The notes under the pieces were generated by a model. That model did not search any database and was not told the origin of the DNA. It saw nothing but the letters and a program-made list of their open reading frames with translations. A DNA stretch of 64,000 bases from Vibrio algarum (GTDB lineage Bacteria; Pseudomonadota; Gammaproteobacteria; Enterobacterales; Vibrionaceae): NCBI RefSeq assembly GCF_028204155.1, contig NZ_JAQLOI010000001.1:434001-498000 (forward strand). Reading direction: 5' to 3'. Within the stretch, counting starts at the first letter, position 1. Every line of letters starts with the position of its first letter. A program made the position numbers and the translations under genes. This document shows positions 17,462 through 30,281 of this stretch, piece after piece.

Positions 17462-19633
17462 TTAAAGAGAGCCAGTTTGCTGAGCTTGATAGAAAACGTC
17501 ATTATTTTCAGCCATATCTAGTAGCATTTGCGGCACTTGATAGAGTGGCCCTAGCGTTTTGTATTTTGCGGCCATTTCTACGTAGTTTTTCACACCCATA
17601 CTGTCTAGATAGCGGAACACTCCACCTCTAAAAGGAGGGAATCCTAATCCGTATACCAAGGCCATATCAGCTTCTTGTGGAGAAGCGATAATGCCTTCCT
17701 CTAAGCAGAGAACAACTTCGTTAATCATAGGAATCATCATTCTTTGAATAATGGTTTCATCATCAAAAGCTTGTGTGTTTGCACATACTGGTTCAAGAAG
17801 CGGTAATACATCTTCTGAAAATGACTTTTTGGGTCTACCTTTTTTGTCCACAGAGTACGAGTAGAAGCCGTTACCATTTTTTTGACCGAATTTGTTTGCT
17901 TCAAAAAGCGCTCCAATAGCGTCTTTTCCTTGTTTTGCCATTCTCTCAGGAAAGCCTTTTGCCATTACTTCTTGTGCGTGGTGAGCCGTATCGATGCCCA
18001 CTACATCCAAAAGATAAGCAGGGCCCATTGGCCATCCAAATTTCTTCTCCATCACTTTGTCGACTTTGGTAAAATCGGCTCCATCGCATAGCAGTGAGCT
18101 AAATCCACCGAAGTATGGAAAAAGAACGCGGTTTACAAAAAAACCAGGACAATCATTAACAACAATTGGTGACTTACCCATTTTTGCAGCATAAGCAACA
18201 ACGCGGTTAATGGTCTCTTCCGATGTTTTCTCACCACGAATGATTTCCACAAGCGGCATCCGATGTACTGGGTTGAAAAAGTGCATACCACAGAAATTTT
18301 CTGGACGTTGTAGTGATTTGGCGAGTAAGTTGATTGGAATGGTGGAAGTATTCGAAGCGATAACGCTATCTTCAGATACATGTTGTTCTACTTCACTGAG
18401 TACAAAAGCTTTAATCTTTGGATTTTCAACAACAGCTTCAACAACAATATCTGATTGCTCAATACCTGCGTAATGAAGACTAGGAGTAATTGAAGCAAGA
18501 ATGCCTGTCATTTTGAAGCCGTCAATACGGCCACGTGACAACTGTTTGTTTAATAGTTTAGATGCTTCTGTCATACCTAAATCAAGTGAAGCTTGAGCGA
18601 TATCTTTCATCATTACAGGAACGCCCTTGAGCGCTGATTGGTAAGCAATACCACCACCCATAATCCCGGCACCAAGCACCGCGGCTCTTTCTGTTTTTTT
18701 ATTTGCTGATTTCGCCGCTTTTTTAGCAAGTCCCTTTATGTGTTGGTCATTTAAAAACAGCCCAACTAAAGATTTGGCTTCTTCTGATTTTGCTAGTTTT
18801 ATAAAGTGTTTACGTTCAATATCTAGGGCGGCATTTCGGTTACATGTCGCCGCTTCCTCAATCGCTATGACAGCCGTAATTGGAGCTGGATAATGCGGCC
18901 CCGCTTTTTGCATGACCAGACCTTTGGCCATAGTGAAGCTCATTGTGGCTTCGAGCTTACTTAGCGTTAATGCGGATGTTTTTTGCTTACGACGAACTTG
19001 CCAGTCAAGTTGCTCATTTTTAGCTTGCGTAATAGTGTTGATTGCTGATTCTAGTAGTGTATCGGTATCAACGACAGCATCGAGTAACCCTAATTTTAGA
19101 GCTTCGTCAGCACGTTTTGGTTTGCCTGTGGTAATAAGCTCCATTGCCGTATCTGCGCCAACTAATCTAGGCATCCGAACAGAACCACCAAAACCCGGCA
19201 TAATACCTAGCTGCGTTTCAGGTAAGCCGATGCTTGTTGTTTTATCACCGATACGAAAATCTGTCGCTAATACACATTCACAACCACCACCTAGAGCATA
19301 TCCTTTAATCATTGATAAAGTAGGGACTGGCAAATCTTCTAATTTATTGAAAATATCGTTGGCAAACTTAATCCATTGGTCTAGTTCTTTTTCGGGTTTA
19401 GCAAATAGGCCTAAAAATTCAGTTATATCTGCACCAACAATAAACGTATCTTTGTCAGAGCTAAGGATTAATCCGGTAAGGCTAGTATGGTTTTTAAGTA
19501 CATCAAGTGCTTGATCTAGAGACTCAAGTGTCGCTAAATCAAGTTTGTTTACTGAAGCTGGTGCACAAAAACTCAATTCGGCTATACCATCTTTTAGTTC
19601 TTTTACCTGTAGGGTCGTGGCTTGGTAAATCAT
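17462..19633 (-). CDS. fadB: Fatty acid oxidation complex alpha subunit
   Basis: FadB carries enoyl-CoA hydratase/isomerase and 3-hydroxyacyl-CoA dehydrogenase activities. The 723 residues match Vibrio FadB. Residues ~1-190 are the crotonase domain, with ALGGGCECVLATDFRIG and LPETQLGIMPGFGGSVRMPR carrying the catalytic glutamates. The Rossmann domain begins GAGIMGGGIAYQSALKG (~residue 320), followed by SNTSTIPI and GMHFFNPVHRMPLVE with the dehydrogenase catalytic His. The C-terminal 3HCDH domain ends the protein. A near-perfect FadR box lies about 80 bases upstream, so repression by FadR without long-chain acyl-CoA is expected. Confidence 0.97.
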   Translation of the reverse strand: MIYQATTLQVKELKDGIAELSFCAPASVNKLDLATLESLDQALDVLKNHTSLTGLILSSDKDTFIVGADITEFLGLFAKPEKELDQWIKFANDIFNKLEDLPVPTLSMIKGYALGGGCECVLATDFRIGDKTTSIGLPETQLGIMPGFGGSVRMPRLVGADTAMELITTGKPKRADEALKLGLLDAVVDTDTLLESAINTITQAKNEQLDWQVRRKQKTSALTLSKLEATMSFTMAKGLVMQKAGPHYPAPITAVIAIEEAATCNRNAALDIERKHFIKLAKSEEAKSLVGLFLNDQHIKGLAKKAAKSANKKTERAAVLGAGIMGGGIAYQSALKGVPVMMKDIAQASLDLGMTEASKLLNKQLSRGRIDGFKMTGILASITPSLHYAGIEQSDIVVEAVVENPKIKAFVLSEVEQHVSEDSVIASNTSTIPINLLAKSLQRPENFCGMHFFNPVHRMPLVEIIRGEKTSEETINRVVAYAAKMGKSPIVVNDCPGFFVNRVLFPYFGGFSSLLCDGADFTKVDKVMEKKFGWPMGPAYLLDVVGIDTAHHAQEVMAKGFPERMAKQGKDAIGALFEANKFGQKNGNGFYSYSVDKKGRPKKSFSEDVLPLLEPVCANTQAFDDETIIQRMMIPMINEVVLCLEEGIIASPQEADMALVYGLGFPPFRGGVFRYLDSMGVKNYVEMAAKYKTLGPLYQVPQMLLDMAENNDVFYQAQQTGSL

Positions 19634-19712
19634 TATCTTTCTCCGTAAAAAAGCAATATGTGATTGCTATCAAGAGTCCATTTTTTAATTGTTTTCACTC
19701 TGTTTGGTAAAA

Positions 19713-19729
19713 TTCTGGTTTGACCAGAT
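19713..19729. promoter_or_regulatory. FadR operator upstream of fadBA
   Basis: TTCTGGTTTGACCAGAT fits the FadR consensus ANCTGGTCNGACCNGTT with a perfect TCTGGT/ACCAGA dyad. It lies in the 232-base divergent region between fadB and yigZ. FadR control of fadBA is established in enterics and Vibrio; use of this site is inferred. Confidence 0.8.
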
Positions 19730-19865
19730 GATTGATTTTGAACCAGAGAAATCAAAATATCAACAAAATTCAAACAAGCGTTTAACATTTGTGATGTCGG
19801 TTTTCTGGTATATGTGGGATTTTATCGTGATAGACTAGATAAATTAGTACGTTAGAAAAGTTAAG

Positions 19866-20488
19866 ATGAACGAACAACCATATCGAATACTAGCTAAGCC
19901 AGTTGAGTTTGAAGAAGAGATTAAAAAAGCCTTTTTATTACTCAACTAGCCCATGCACCAACAGCAGAAGTCGCTAAAGACTTTATTGATTCAGTTAAGA
20001 AAAAGCACTCTAGTGCTCGGCATAACTGTTGGGCGTTTGTGGCTGGTAGGCCTGAAGATTCAATGATGTGGGGCTTTAGTGACGACGGAGAGCCATCAGG
20101 TACAGCAGGTAAACCAATCTTAGCGCAACTTAGTGGTTCTGGTGTTGGAGAGATGGTTGCTGTTGTTACTCGATATTCTGGTGGAATAAAGCTAGGTACG
20201 GGTGGATTAGTTAAAGCTTATGGTGGTGGAGTGCAACAAGCGCTTAAACTAGTTCAAACTCTAGAGAAAAAAATCACCACTCAATTGCAACTAAGGTTAG
20301 ACTACTCGTTTATGCCGCTTATGAAAAATATAATGGCGCAATATGAAGCGTCGGCTTTGAACACGGAATTTTTGGAACAAATAGAGATGACCATAGAGAT
20401 AGAAGTGCGGTTCGTTTCCGATTTTACTCTCAATGTCGTCAACAAAAGTGGTGCAAGAATTCTTATTTCTCAAGAGACTGTCACCTAA
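19866..20488 (+). pseudogene. yigZ: YigZ/IMPACT-family protein, frameshifted
   Basis: YigZ belongs to the UPF0029/IMPACT family; its bacterial role is uncertain. The gene begins at ATG 19866 (MNEQPYRILAKPVEFEEEIK) and stops early in the written frame. Adding one T to the T5 run at 19932-19936 continues it as KKAFFITQLAHAPTAEVAKD and into the rest of the family: HNCWAFVAG, FSDDGEPSGTAGKPIL, and RYSGGIKLGTGGLVKAYGG. The restored protein is ~207 residues, the normal size. The place between fadBA and trkH is the conserved gamma-proteobacterial order. One homopolymer base is the only defect. Confidence 0.9.
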
Positions 20489-20534
20489 ATAAAAGACAAC
20501 TAGGAAGTTAGAAGCTCAGCTTCATAATGCAAAT

Positions 20535-21992
20535 ATGCAATTTCGTTCGATTATCCGCATCGTTGGCTTATTACTAGCCTTATTTAGTGTATCTATGCTA
20601 GCGCCAGCATTTGTTGCTTTGGTCTATCGGGATGGTGCGGGTGTCCCATTTGTCAGTACTTTTTTTGTTTTGTTATTTTGCGGCACTTTATGCTGGTTTC
20701 CCAACCGGAGGCATAAAAAAGACCTGAAAGCTCGCGATGGCTTTCTTATTGTTGTGCTGTTCTGGACAGTTATTGGTAGTGCAGGTGCGCTGCCTTTCCT
20801 TATTTCTGAAGATCCCGCTATTTCAGTGACAGATGCGTTTTTCGAATCTTTCTCTGCTTTAACTACCACCGGTGCGACAGTGATTGTCGGTTTAGATGAT
20901 TTACCCAAAGCGATATTGTTCTATCGGCAGTTTTTACAATGGTTCGGTGGTATGGGAATCATTGTATTAGCCGTAGCGATACTTCCGGTTTTAGGTATCG
21001 GTGGAATGCAGCTATATAGAGCTGAAATTCCGGGACCAGTTAAAGACAGTAAAATGACGCCCAGAATTGCCGAAACAGCGAAAGCCCTTTGGTATATTTA
21101 TCTTAGTTTAACGCTCGCTTGTGCTGGGGCTTTCTGGCTTGCGGGAATGAGTGGCTTTGATGCTATATGTCATAGTTTTTCAACTATAGCAATTGGTGGT
21201 TTTTCTACTCATGATGCGAGTATGGGGTATTTCGATAGCCACGCAATAAATATGATTACGGTGGTGTTTCTTCTTATTTCTGGGTGTAATTTTTCATTGC
21301 ACTTTGCCGCTTTCTCGTCTGGTGGTGTGCACCCCAAATATTATATTAAAGATCCTGAATTCAGGGCATTCTTCTTTATTCAGGCGATACTATTTTTTGT
21401 CTGCTTTATCCTATTATTGATGCATCAGTCTTATATCTCTATATATGACGCATTTGATCAAGCGTTGTTTCAGACCGTTTCTATTTCAACTACCGCCGGG
21501 TTTACCACGACTGGCTTTGCTGAGTGGCCTCTATTTCTTCCTGTGTTGCTATTATTCTCGTCTTTTATTGGAGGATGCGCAGGTTCCACTGGTGGGGGCA
21601 TGAAAGTCATTCGTATTTTGTTGCTGACATTACAAGGTTCTCGTGAAATAAAACGACTTATCCATCCTAGGGCTGTATTTACCATTAAGCTTGGCGATAG
21701 TGCGTTACCACAACGCGTAGTCGATGCGGTATGGGGTTTCTTCTCTGCTTATGCTTTGGTTTTTGTGATCTGCATGCTAGCTCTCATTGCAACAGGGATT
21801 GATGAACTTAGTGCATTTTCAGCGGTAGCATCTACATTGAATAACCTTGGCCCAGGCTTAGGAGATGTTGCTCTGCATTATGGTGATGTAAACGACAAAG
21901 CAAAATGGGTTTTAGTTGTGTCCATGTTGTTTGGTCGATTGGAAATATTTACTCTATTAATTCTATTCACGCCTACTTTCTGGCGTAGTTAA
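20535..21992 (+). CDS. trkH: Trk potassium uptake channel subunit TrkH
   Basis: TrkH is the K+-translocating membrane subunit working with the cytosolic NAD-binding TrkA. The 485 residues match the family. It starts MQFRSIIRIVGLLLALFSVS and has the four M1-P-M2 repeats. P-loop segments can be recognised at LTTTGATVIVG, FSTIAIGGFSTHDAS, ISTTAGFTTTGF and STLNNLGPGLGD. It starts 46 bases after yigZ and ends 10 bases before hemG, suggesting co-transcription of the three, as in E. coli. Confidence 0.97.
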   Translation: MQFRSIIRIVGLLLALFSVSMLAPAFVALVYRDGAGVPFVSTFFVLLFCGTLCWFPNRRHKKDLKARDGFLIVVLFWTVIGSAGALPFLISEDPAISVTDAFFESFSALTTTGATVIVGLDDLPKAILFYRQFLQWFGGMGIIVLAVAILPVLGIGGMQLYRAEIPGPVKDSKMTPRIAETAKALWYIYLSLTLACAGAFWLAGMSGFDAICHSFSTIAIGGFSTHDASMGYFDSHAINMITVVFLLISGCNFSLHFAAFSSGGVHPKYYIKDPEFRAFFFIQAILFFVCFILLLMHQSYISIYDAFDQALFQTVSISTTAGFTTTGFAEWPLFLPVLLLFSSFIGGCAGSTGGGMKVIRILLLTLQGSREIKRLIHPRAVFTIKLGDSALPQRVVDAVWGFFSAYALVFVICMLALIATGIDELSAFSAVASTLNNLGPGLGDVALHYGDVNDKAKWVLVVSMLFGRLEIFTLLILFTPTFWRS

Positions 21993-22002
21993 GGGAGGGT
22001 CA

Positions 22003-22530
22003 GTGAAAAAAGTACTTTTTTTGTATGCAACAACAGACGGTCAGACTGTAAAAATTTGCCAATATATACAGAATGAATTGTCAGACTACGAGTGTGAACT
22101 GCAAAATTTAAACGAAAATGGAGACGTGGATTTTTCCGCATACGAGAAAGTCGTAATTGGGGCTTCTATCCGTTATGGGCATTTGAGCAAAAACCTTTAC
22201 CGCTTTATAGAAAAAAATCTAGAAGCATTAAATACATATAAAGTGGCTTTTTTCTGCGTAAACCTTACTGCTCGTAAAGAAGACCAAGGTAAAGACACAC
22301 CTGAGGGGAGTGTATATATGCGTACTTTTTTGAAAAAGTCTCCTTGGACGCCAAAACTACAAGGAGTATTCGCCGGTGCTCTGCGTTATCCCCAGTACAA
22401 GTTCATTGATAGAGTTATGATTCAACTCATTATGAAAATGACTGGAGGTGAAACAGACTCAAGTAAAGAAATTGAATATACAAACTGGGATAAAGTAACT
22501 AAATACGCTCAATCTATTAAAGAAATGTAA
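22003..22530 (+). CDS. hemG: Menaquinone-dependent protoporphyrinogen IX oxidase
   Basis: HemG oxidises protoporphyrinogen IX to protoporphyrin IX in heme synthesis, passing electrons to the quinone pool. The 175-residue protein is a flavodoxin-like long-chain member. The FMN-phosphate loop is LYATTDGQTVKI at the N terminus; GASIRYGHLSKNLYRFI and FFCVNLTARKEDQ follow. The start is GTG at 22003, with a strong GGGAGG seven bases upstream. It lies directly upstream of the rRNA operon, as in enteric genomes. Confidence 0.96.
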   Translation: MKKVLFLYATTDGQTVKICQYIQNELSDYECELQNLNENGDVDFSAYEKVVIGASIRYGHLSKNLYRFIEKNLEALNTYKVAFFCVNLTARKEDQGKDTPEGSVYMRTFLKKSPWTPKLQGVFAGALRYPQYKFIDRVMIQLIMKMTGGETDSSKEIEYTNWDKVTKYAQSIKEM

Positions 22531-22609
22531 ACAAAACATGTCTTTTTACCCCTTGTTGCAGCAATTTTGTTCGAAAAGAAAATAAATTCGAAAAAAGTGC
22601 GAAAAGGGG

Positions 22610-22762
22610 TTGCCAATGTGATTCATCTCTCTATAATGCGCCCCACTGACACGGCAGAGCCCACAAGGCTTTGCAGATAAATCAGTAAGACGAGCAGCTT
22701 GAAAAAGCCTTTCGAAATTAAAATGAAAAAGTATTTGACTCTTCACTTTAAATCGCTAGAAT
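22610..22762 (+). promoter_or_regulatory. rrn operon 1 promoters P1 and P2
   Basis: P1: TTGCCA (22610-22615), 16-base spacer, TATAAT (22632-22637), then a GCGCCCC discriminator; an A-rich UP-like region precedes it. P2: TTGACT (22735-22740), 16 bases, TAGAAT (22757-22762). Two tandem promoters with a 16-bp spacer and GC-rich discriminator are typical of growth-rate and ppGpp-controlled rRNA promoters. Confidence 0.85.
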
Positions 22763-22796
22763 GCACGTCCGCTTCAAGGGAAAGCCTAGAAGCAAC

Positions 22797-22807
22797 GCTC
22801 TTTAACA
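22797..22807 (+). promoter_or_regulatory. boxA antitermination site, rrn operon 1 leader
   Basis: GCTCTTTAACA is the rRNA boxA to which NusB/NusE (S10) bind to protect the transcript from Rho. The rest of the leader to 23060 is nearly identical to that of operon 2 and holds no gene. Confidence 0.8.
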
Positions 22808-23060
22808 ATTTAAACCTATATCAATCTGTGTGGGCACTCGTTGATGACAATCGACAATGATTCTCTGCTTTCGGGCAAGAAATCAAAAATCGGTTTCAAT
22901 GAACTGAGTGACCTAATTTGATGCTTTCGAGTGTCGAACACAGTTATTTAAATATCATTCTGTTGGAATGGTATGAACTTTAAAGAACACTTTACTGTTT
23001 AGCTTTGGCTAAGAAGTAAAAGGCAATTTAAAGTCAGTATTCATTGAGCCAAAAAAACTT

Positions 23061-24612
<1,552 letters not shown>

Positions 24613-24821
24613 AACGATAGATTGCTTGATGAGTGTCCACACAGATTGATTAGGTTTAGAAAGTAAAGAGATGATAGCTCAGAAATATCTTCTGTTATAA
24701 CGAAGAGATTTTAGTTTGAATCAAGGCGTGCCATTAACGAATGAAGGCGCATACATAAGTATGTAACTGAATGAGGATAAGCAGCACAACGACGAATCAA
24801 GCTGAAAGATCAAGTTAGAAT

Positions 24822-24898
24822 GGGTCTGTAGCTCAGCTGGTTAGAGCGCTCGCCTGATAAGCGGGAGGTCGGTGGTTCAAGTCCACTCAGACCCACCA
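24822..24898 (+). tRNA. tRNA-Ile (GAT)
   Basis: A 77-nt cloverleaf with acceptor GGGTCTG/CAGACCC, anticodon loop CTGATAA and encoded CCA. It is in the 16S-23S spacer of operon 1. Confidence 0.97.
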
Positions 24899-24936
24899 AA
24901 TTAACTATGAGTTATCAATAGAAACACCCAACTGAT

Positions 24937-25012
24937 GGGGTTATAGCTCAGCTGGGAGAGCGCCTGCCTTGCACGCAGGAGGTCTGCGGTTCGATCCCGC
25001 ATAGCTCCACCA
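24937..25012 (+). tRNA. tRNA-Ala (TGC)
   Basis: A 76-nt cloverleaf with acceptor GGGGTTA/TAGCTCC, anticodon loop TTGCACG and encoded CCA, 38 bases after tRNA-Ile. Ile-Ala is the commonest spacer pair. Confidence 0.97.
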
Positions 25013-25091
25013 TCTTTAAGTGTTTTTACTCTGCACAGAGAAAAGAATATTTAAAAATGGTTTTGGCTTATTTTTATAAGTATGAAATCTT

Positions 25092-25103
25092 TGCTCTTTA
25101 ACA
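25092..25103 (+). promoter_or_regulatory. Spacer boxA before 23S rRNA (operon 1)
   Basis: TGCTCTTTAACA repeats the leader boxA in the 372-base stretch between tRNA-Ala and 23S. The remainder of that stretch is near-identical in both operons, consistent with RNase III processing-stem sequence. No gene is seen in it. Confidence 0.75.
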
Positions 25104-25384
25104 ATTTGGAAAGCTGACTGATAAATAATTGATTATTATTTGTCAAAATAAAAGTTCTCAAATCCTATTGGCTTCTTTTTAGAAAGAAATTGATAGGTAC
25201 TTGTTATTACTTCGGTAATAACAAACCAACACACATTCAAGTGTTCTTGGAAACAACTAACTTCGGTTAGATTGTTTAATATTTGAGTCCGGCAAAATCG
25301 AAAATGTTGTCTCGCTCATAATAAAGAGACAACGATTTATAACCTTGGTTGTTTGCCATACATAAAGACCCTTTGGGGTTGTAT

Positions 25385-28277
<2,893 letters not shown>

Positions 28278-28367
28278 ACAACACCCAAGGGGTTTTGTGG
28301 ACTCAATGAAGAACATTGAATGTGTGAAGAACTTATATTTTTGTTGGCTTTTCGAATTTTAAGATTT

Positions 28368-28487
28368 TGCTTGGCGACCATAGCATTGTGGACCCACCTG
28401 ATTCCATGCCGAACTCAGAAGTGAAACGCAATAGCGCCGATGGTAGTGTGGGGTTTCCCCATGTGAGAGTAGGACATCGCCAGGCTC
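28368..28487 (+). rRNA. rrf: 5S ribosomal RNA (operon 1)
   Basis: About 120 nt from TGCTTGGCGACCATAGC to GACATCGCCAGGC. The 5' and 3' ends pair as in bacterial 5S. It follows 23S by 90 bases. Confidence 0.97.
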
Positions 28488-28576
28488 TTATTCGTTTTTA
28501 TCTTTTTTAGAAAAAGATAGAAGCAAAAATTAACAAAGCATCTAAGTCAGACTTTGTTAATGTAAGAATACCATGT

Positions 28577-28653
28577 GGAGTGGTAGTTCAGTTGGTTAGA
28601 ATACCGGCCTGTCACGCCGGGGGTCGCGGGTTCGAGTCCCGTCCACTCCGCCA
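28577..28653 (+). tRNA. tRNA-Asp (GTC)
   Basis: A 77-nt cloverleaf with acceptor GGAGTGG/CCACTCC, anticodon loop CTGTCAC and encoded CCA, 89 bases after 5S. It probably belongs to operon 1 and is followed by a strong terminator. Confidence 0.97.
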
Positions 28654-28675
28654 TTATCTTACGCAATATATACGA

Positions 28676-28704
28676 AGCCTCAGCAGAAATGCTGGGGCTT
28701 TTTT
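28676..28704 (+). terminator. Terminator of rrn operon 1
   Basis: AGCCTCAGC (28676-28684) pairs with GCTGGGGCT (28691-28699) with one G-U; loop AGAAAT; a T6 tract follows. A decayed second copy lies at about 28858-28886. Confidence 0.92.
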
Positions 28705-28733
28705 GCGTTTGGTGCATAAAGAATGCCCTGTGA

Positions 28734-28834
28734 TGTGGTCGTTCAGTTGGTTAGCTTTTTGTTAGAGGAAGCCGGCCCGTCACGCCGGAGAATGCGCGTA
28801 ATTGCAGTAGAGAGCAAGTCCCGTCCACTCCGCC
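28734..28834 (+). pseudogene. Decayed second tRNA-Asp copy
   Basis: A degenerate repeat of the preceding tRNA-Asp. GTTCAGTTGGTTAG (D-arm), GCCGGCCCGTCACGCCGG (anticodon arm, loop altered) and GTCCCGTCCACTCCGCCA (3' end) are all kept, but ~25 extra bases interrupt the D-arm/anticodon and T-arm regions. The acceptor 5' side is damaged too. The 3' flank through the terminator is also duplicated (28653-28711 versus 28834-28893), so the unit arose as a ~180-bp tandem duplication that then decayed. Confidence 0.8.
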
Positions 28835-29004
28835 ATTATCTTACGCAGTATATACGAAGCCTCAGCTGAAATTCTGGGGCGTTTTTGCGTTTGGTATCCA
28901 ATATTGAATCGGTTAATTATGCGATCTAATAAGGACTTTAAAATGATTCCTTATAAAGCATGATTTTCTGTCCTTGATTAATTCAAGTTCCAATTTCCGA
29001 ATTA

Positions 29005-29420
29005 GAATGTGTTAGCAAGCTGTTTCTCATTTTTGTTATGATAAAAGTCGTACTGATATCGTTAAGTATCTCAAAGTTAGCAGAGTAAGCATCAATAAAT
29101 GGGTTAAAGTTTATCTCGATCATGACCTTGAAGGACGTCACGATAAATTGCACTCTGGGAGGCCTTATCGTGCAACAGAAGAGCAGAAGTCGTAATTAAA
29201 GGGGTAAGAATCCGAACATACTGCGAATACGAATAGTGGCGTCTACAGGCAAGAAATATTACCCTTTATATCGAGAACAACTTTGATTTATCTCTAATGC
29301 AAATACAGATAATTGGCATTCAGTTATCATTATCGGTCAGGCTAGTTGGCAGCAAAGTGATCTCGCTGATGAATTGCGAAATTAGATGTCAATTCATATA
29401 GCGCCTCACTCACCATAAGT
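29005..29420 (+). mobile_element. IS630-type transposase remnant
   Basis: In this otherwise empty 750-base stretch one frame reads KSRTDIVKYLKVSRVSINKW, continuing LEGRHDKLHSGRP before a stop near 29190. This is the N-terminal HTH of IS630-family transposases. Further on, a second piece (29318-29420) reads VIIIGQASWQQSDLADELRN, then IAPHSP, recalling the DDE-domain D-ASWH...PPYSPELNP block. The catalytic domain is mostly missing and stops occur. No terminal inverted repeats were found by eye. The remaining bases to 29646 show nothing further. Confidence 0.65.
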
Positions 29421-29646
29421 AAACGGTAAATGCCGAGATAAAACTGACCTACCACTTAGTTAACTTCACTTGTCCAAAGTTCAACTAACGTTAATTGCTC
29501 AAAAAGCTGTTTTTATATACAGCTTAAGTTACTCCTGTAACATTTTTAATGTGAGATATTATCAGACTTACAATGCGTTCTTTTTATTGGTCAATTTATA
29601 GTTAGACCTATAGAATATCGTTAACTTTTGTACAAAATGGTCAGTT

Positions 29647-30030
29647 ATGAATCAATTCACGATTTTGGGTTTTATCGCCATCGGTGGTGCCTTTGGCGCA
29701 TGTTCTCGATATTTGGTTTCAGAGCTTTGTGTTGCATTAATGGGTAGGGGGTTTCCTTATGGAACCTTAACTGTAAATGTTGTTGGTTCATTTATGATGG
29801 GTTTATTAATTGCTGCTTTTGAAACTGAGTTATTATCTCAGGTTCCATGGAGGCAAGTCATTGGACTTGGTTTTCTGGGAGCTCTAACAACGTTCTCAAC
29901 TTTTTCCATGGATAACGTCTTGTTGTTACAACAGGGAGCATTTTTTAAAATGGGTCTAAACGTTCTACTTAACGTTCTACTAAGTATTTCGGCTGCTTGG
30001 TTAGGGTTCCAGCTTCTTATTCGTGGCTAA
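29647..30030 (+). CDS. crcB: Fluoride ion channel CrcB/FluC
   Basis: A small dual-topology membrane protein that exports fluoride. The 127 residues have four hydrophobic helices. Family motifs are GGAFGACSRYLVSE at the N terminus, GTLTVNVVGSFMMGLL (central Asn), and GFLGALTTFSTFSMDN, the polar track with Phe/Thr/Ser residues lining the pore. No crcB-type fluoride riboswitch is visible in the 5' flank. The gene stands alone between the IS remnant and the parS/terminator region. Confidence 0.95.
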   Translation: MNQFTILGFIAIGGAFGACSRYLVSELCVALMGRGFPYGTLTVNVVGSFMMGLLIAAFETELLSQVPWRQVIGLGFLGALTTFSTFSMDNVLLLQQGAFFKMGLNVLLNVLLSISAAWLGFQLLIRG

Positions 30031-30231
30031 GAGTTATCAGCGATAGTTATCTATCGTATTTCAGTTTAGATTGGTGAAGCAGAATAATTCGCGACCGAGT
30101 TATTGAACAGATTAAGGTTAGCAATTGACCTAATATAATCACATTACTCCTATTTAATTGTTATACGTTTATCAGTTCGCGTTTCTAATTTACCTCGTAG
30201 TCTAATGCTCATATACGAGACACCATTTTTA

Positions 30232-30247
30232 TGTTTCACGTGAAACA
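30232..30247. promoter_or_regulatory. parS centromere site 1
   Basis: TGTTTCACGTGAAACA is the universal 16-bp ParB-binding palindrome, perfect here. Chromosome 1 of Vibrio carries a few such sites near oriC, for ParAB-driven origin positioning. The site lies between convergent crcB and the aminopeptidase gene and shares bases with the next palindrome. Confidence 0.92.
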
Positions 30248-30273
30248 TGCAGTACGAAGTACTGCATGTTTTA
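30243..30273. terminator. Bidirectional terminator-like hairpin next to parS
   Basis: AAACATGCAGTAC (30243-30255) and GTACTGCATGTTT (30259-30271) form a 13-bp perfect stem with a 3-base loop. It sits between convergent genes and ends in a short T run. The left arm overlaps the right half of parS. Confidence 0.7.
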
Positions 30274-30281
30274 TCGTAAGG

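Noticed and set aside
17437..17502. 22-codon N-terminal extension of fadA
   Set aside because: It runs into fadB coding sequence and is not conserved; the ATG at 17436 has an SD and the conserved N terminus.
29560..29646. Possible fluoride riboswitch before crcB
   Set aside because: I looked for the crcB-motif pseudoknot and its conserved loops and did not find them.
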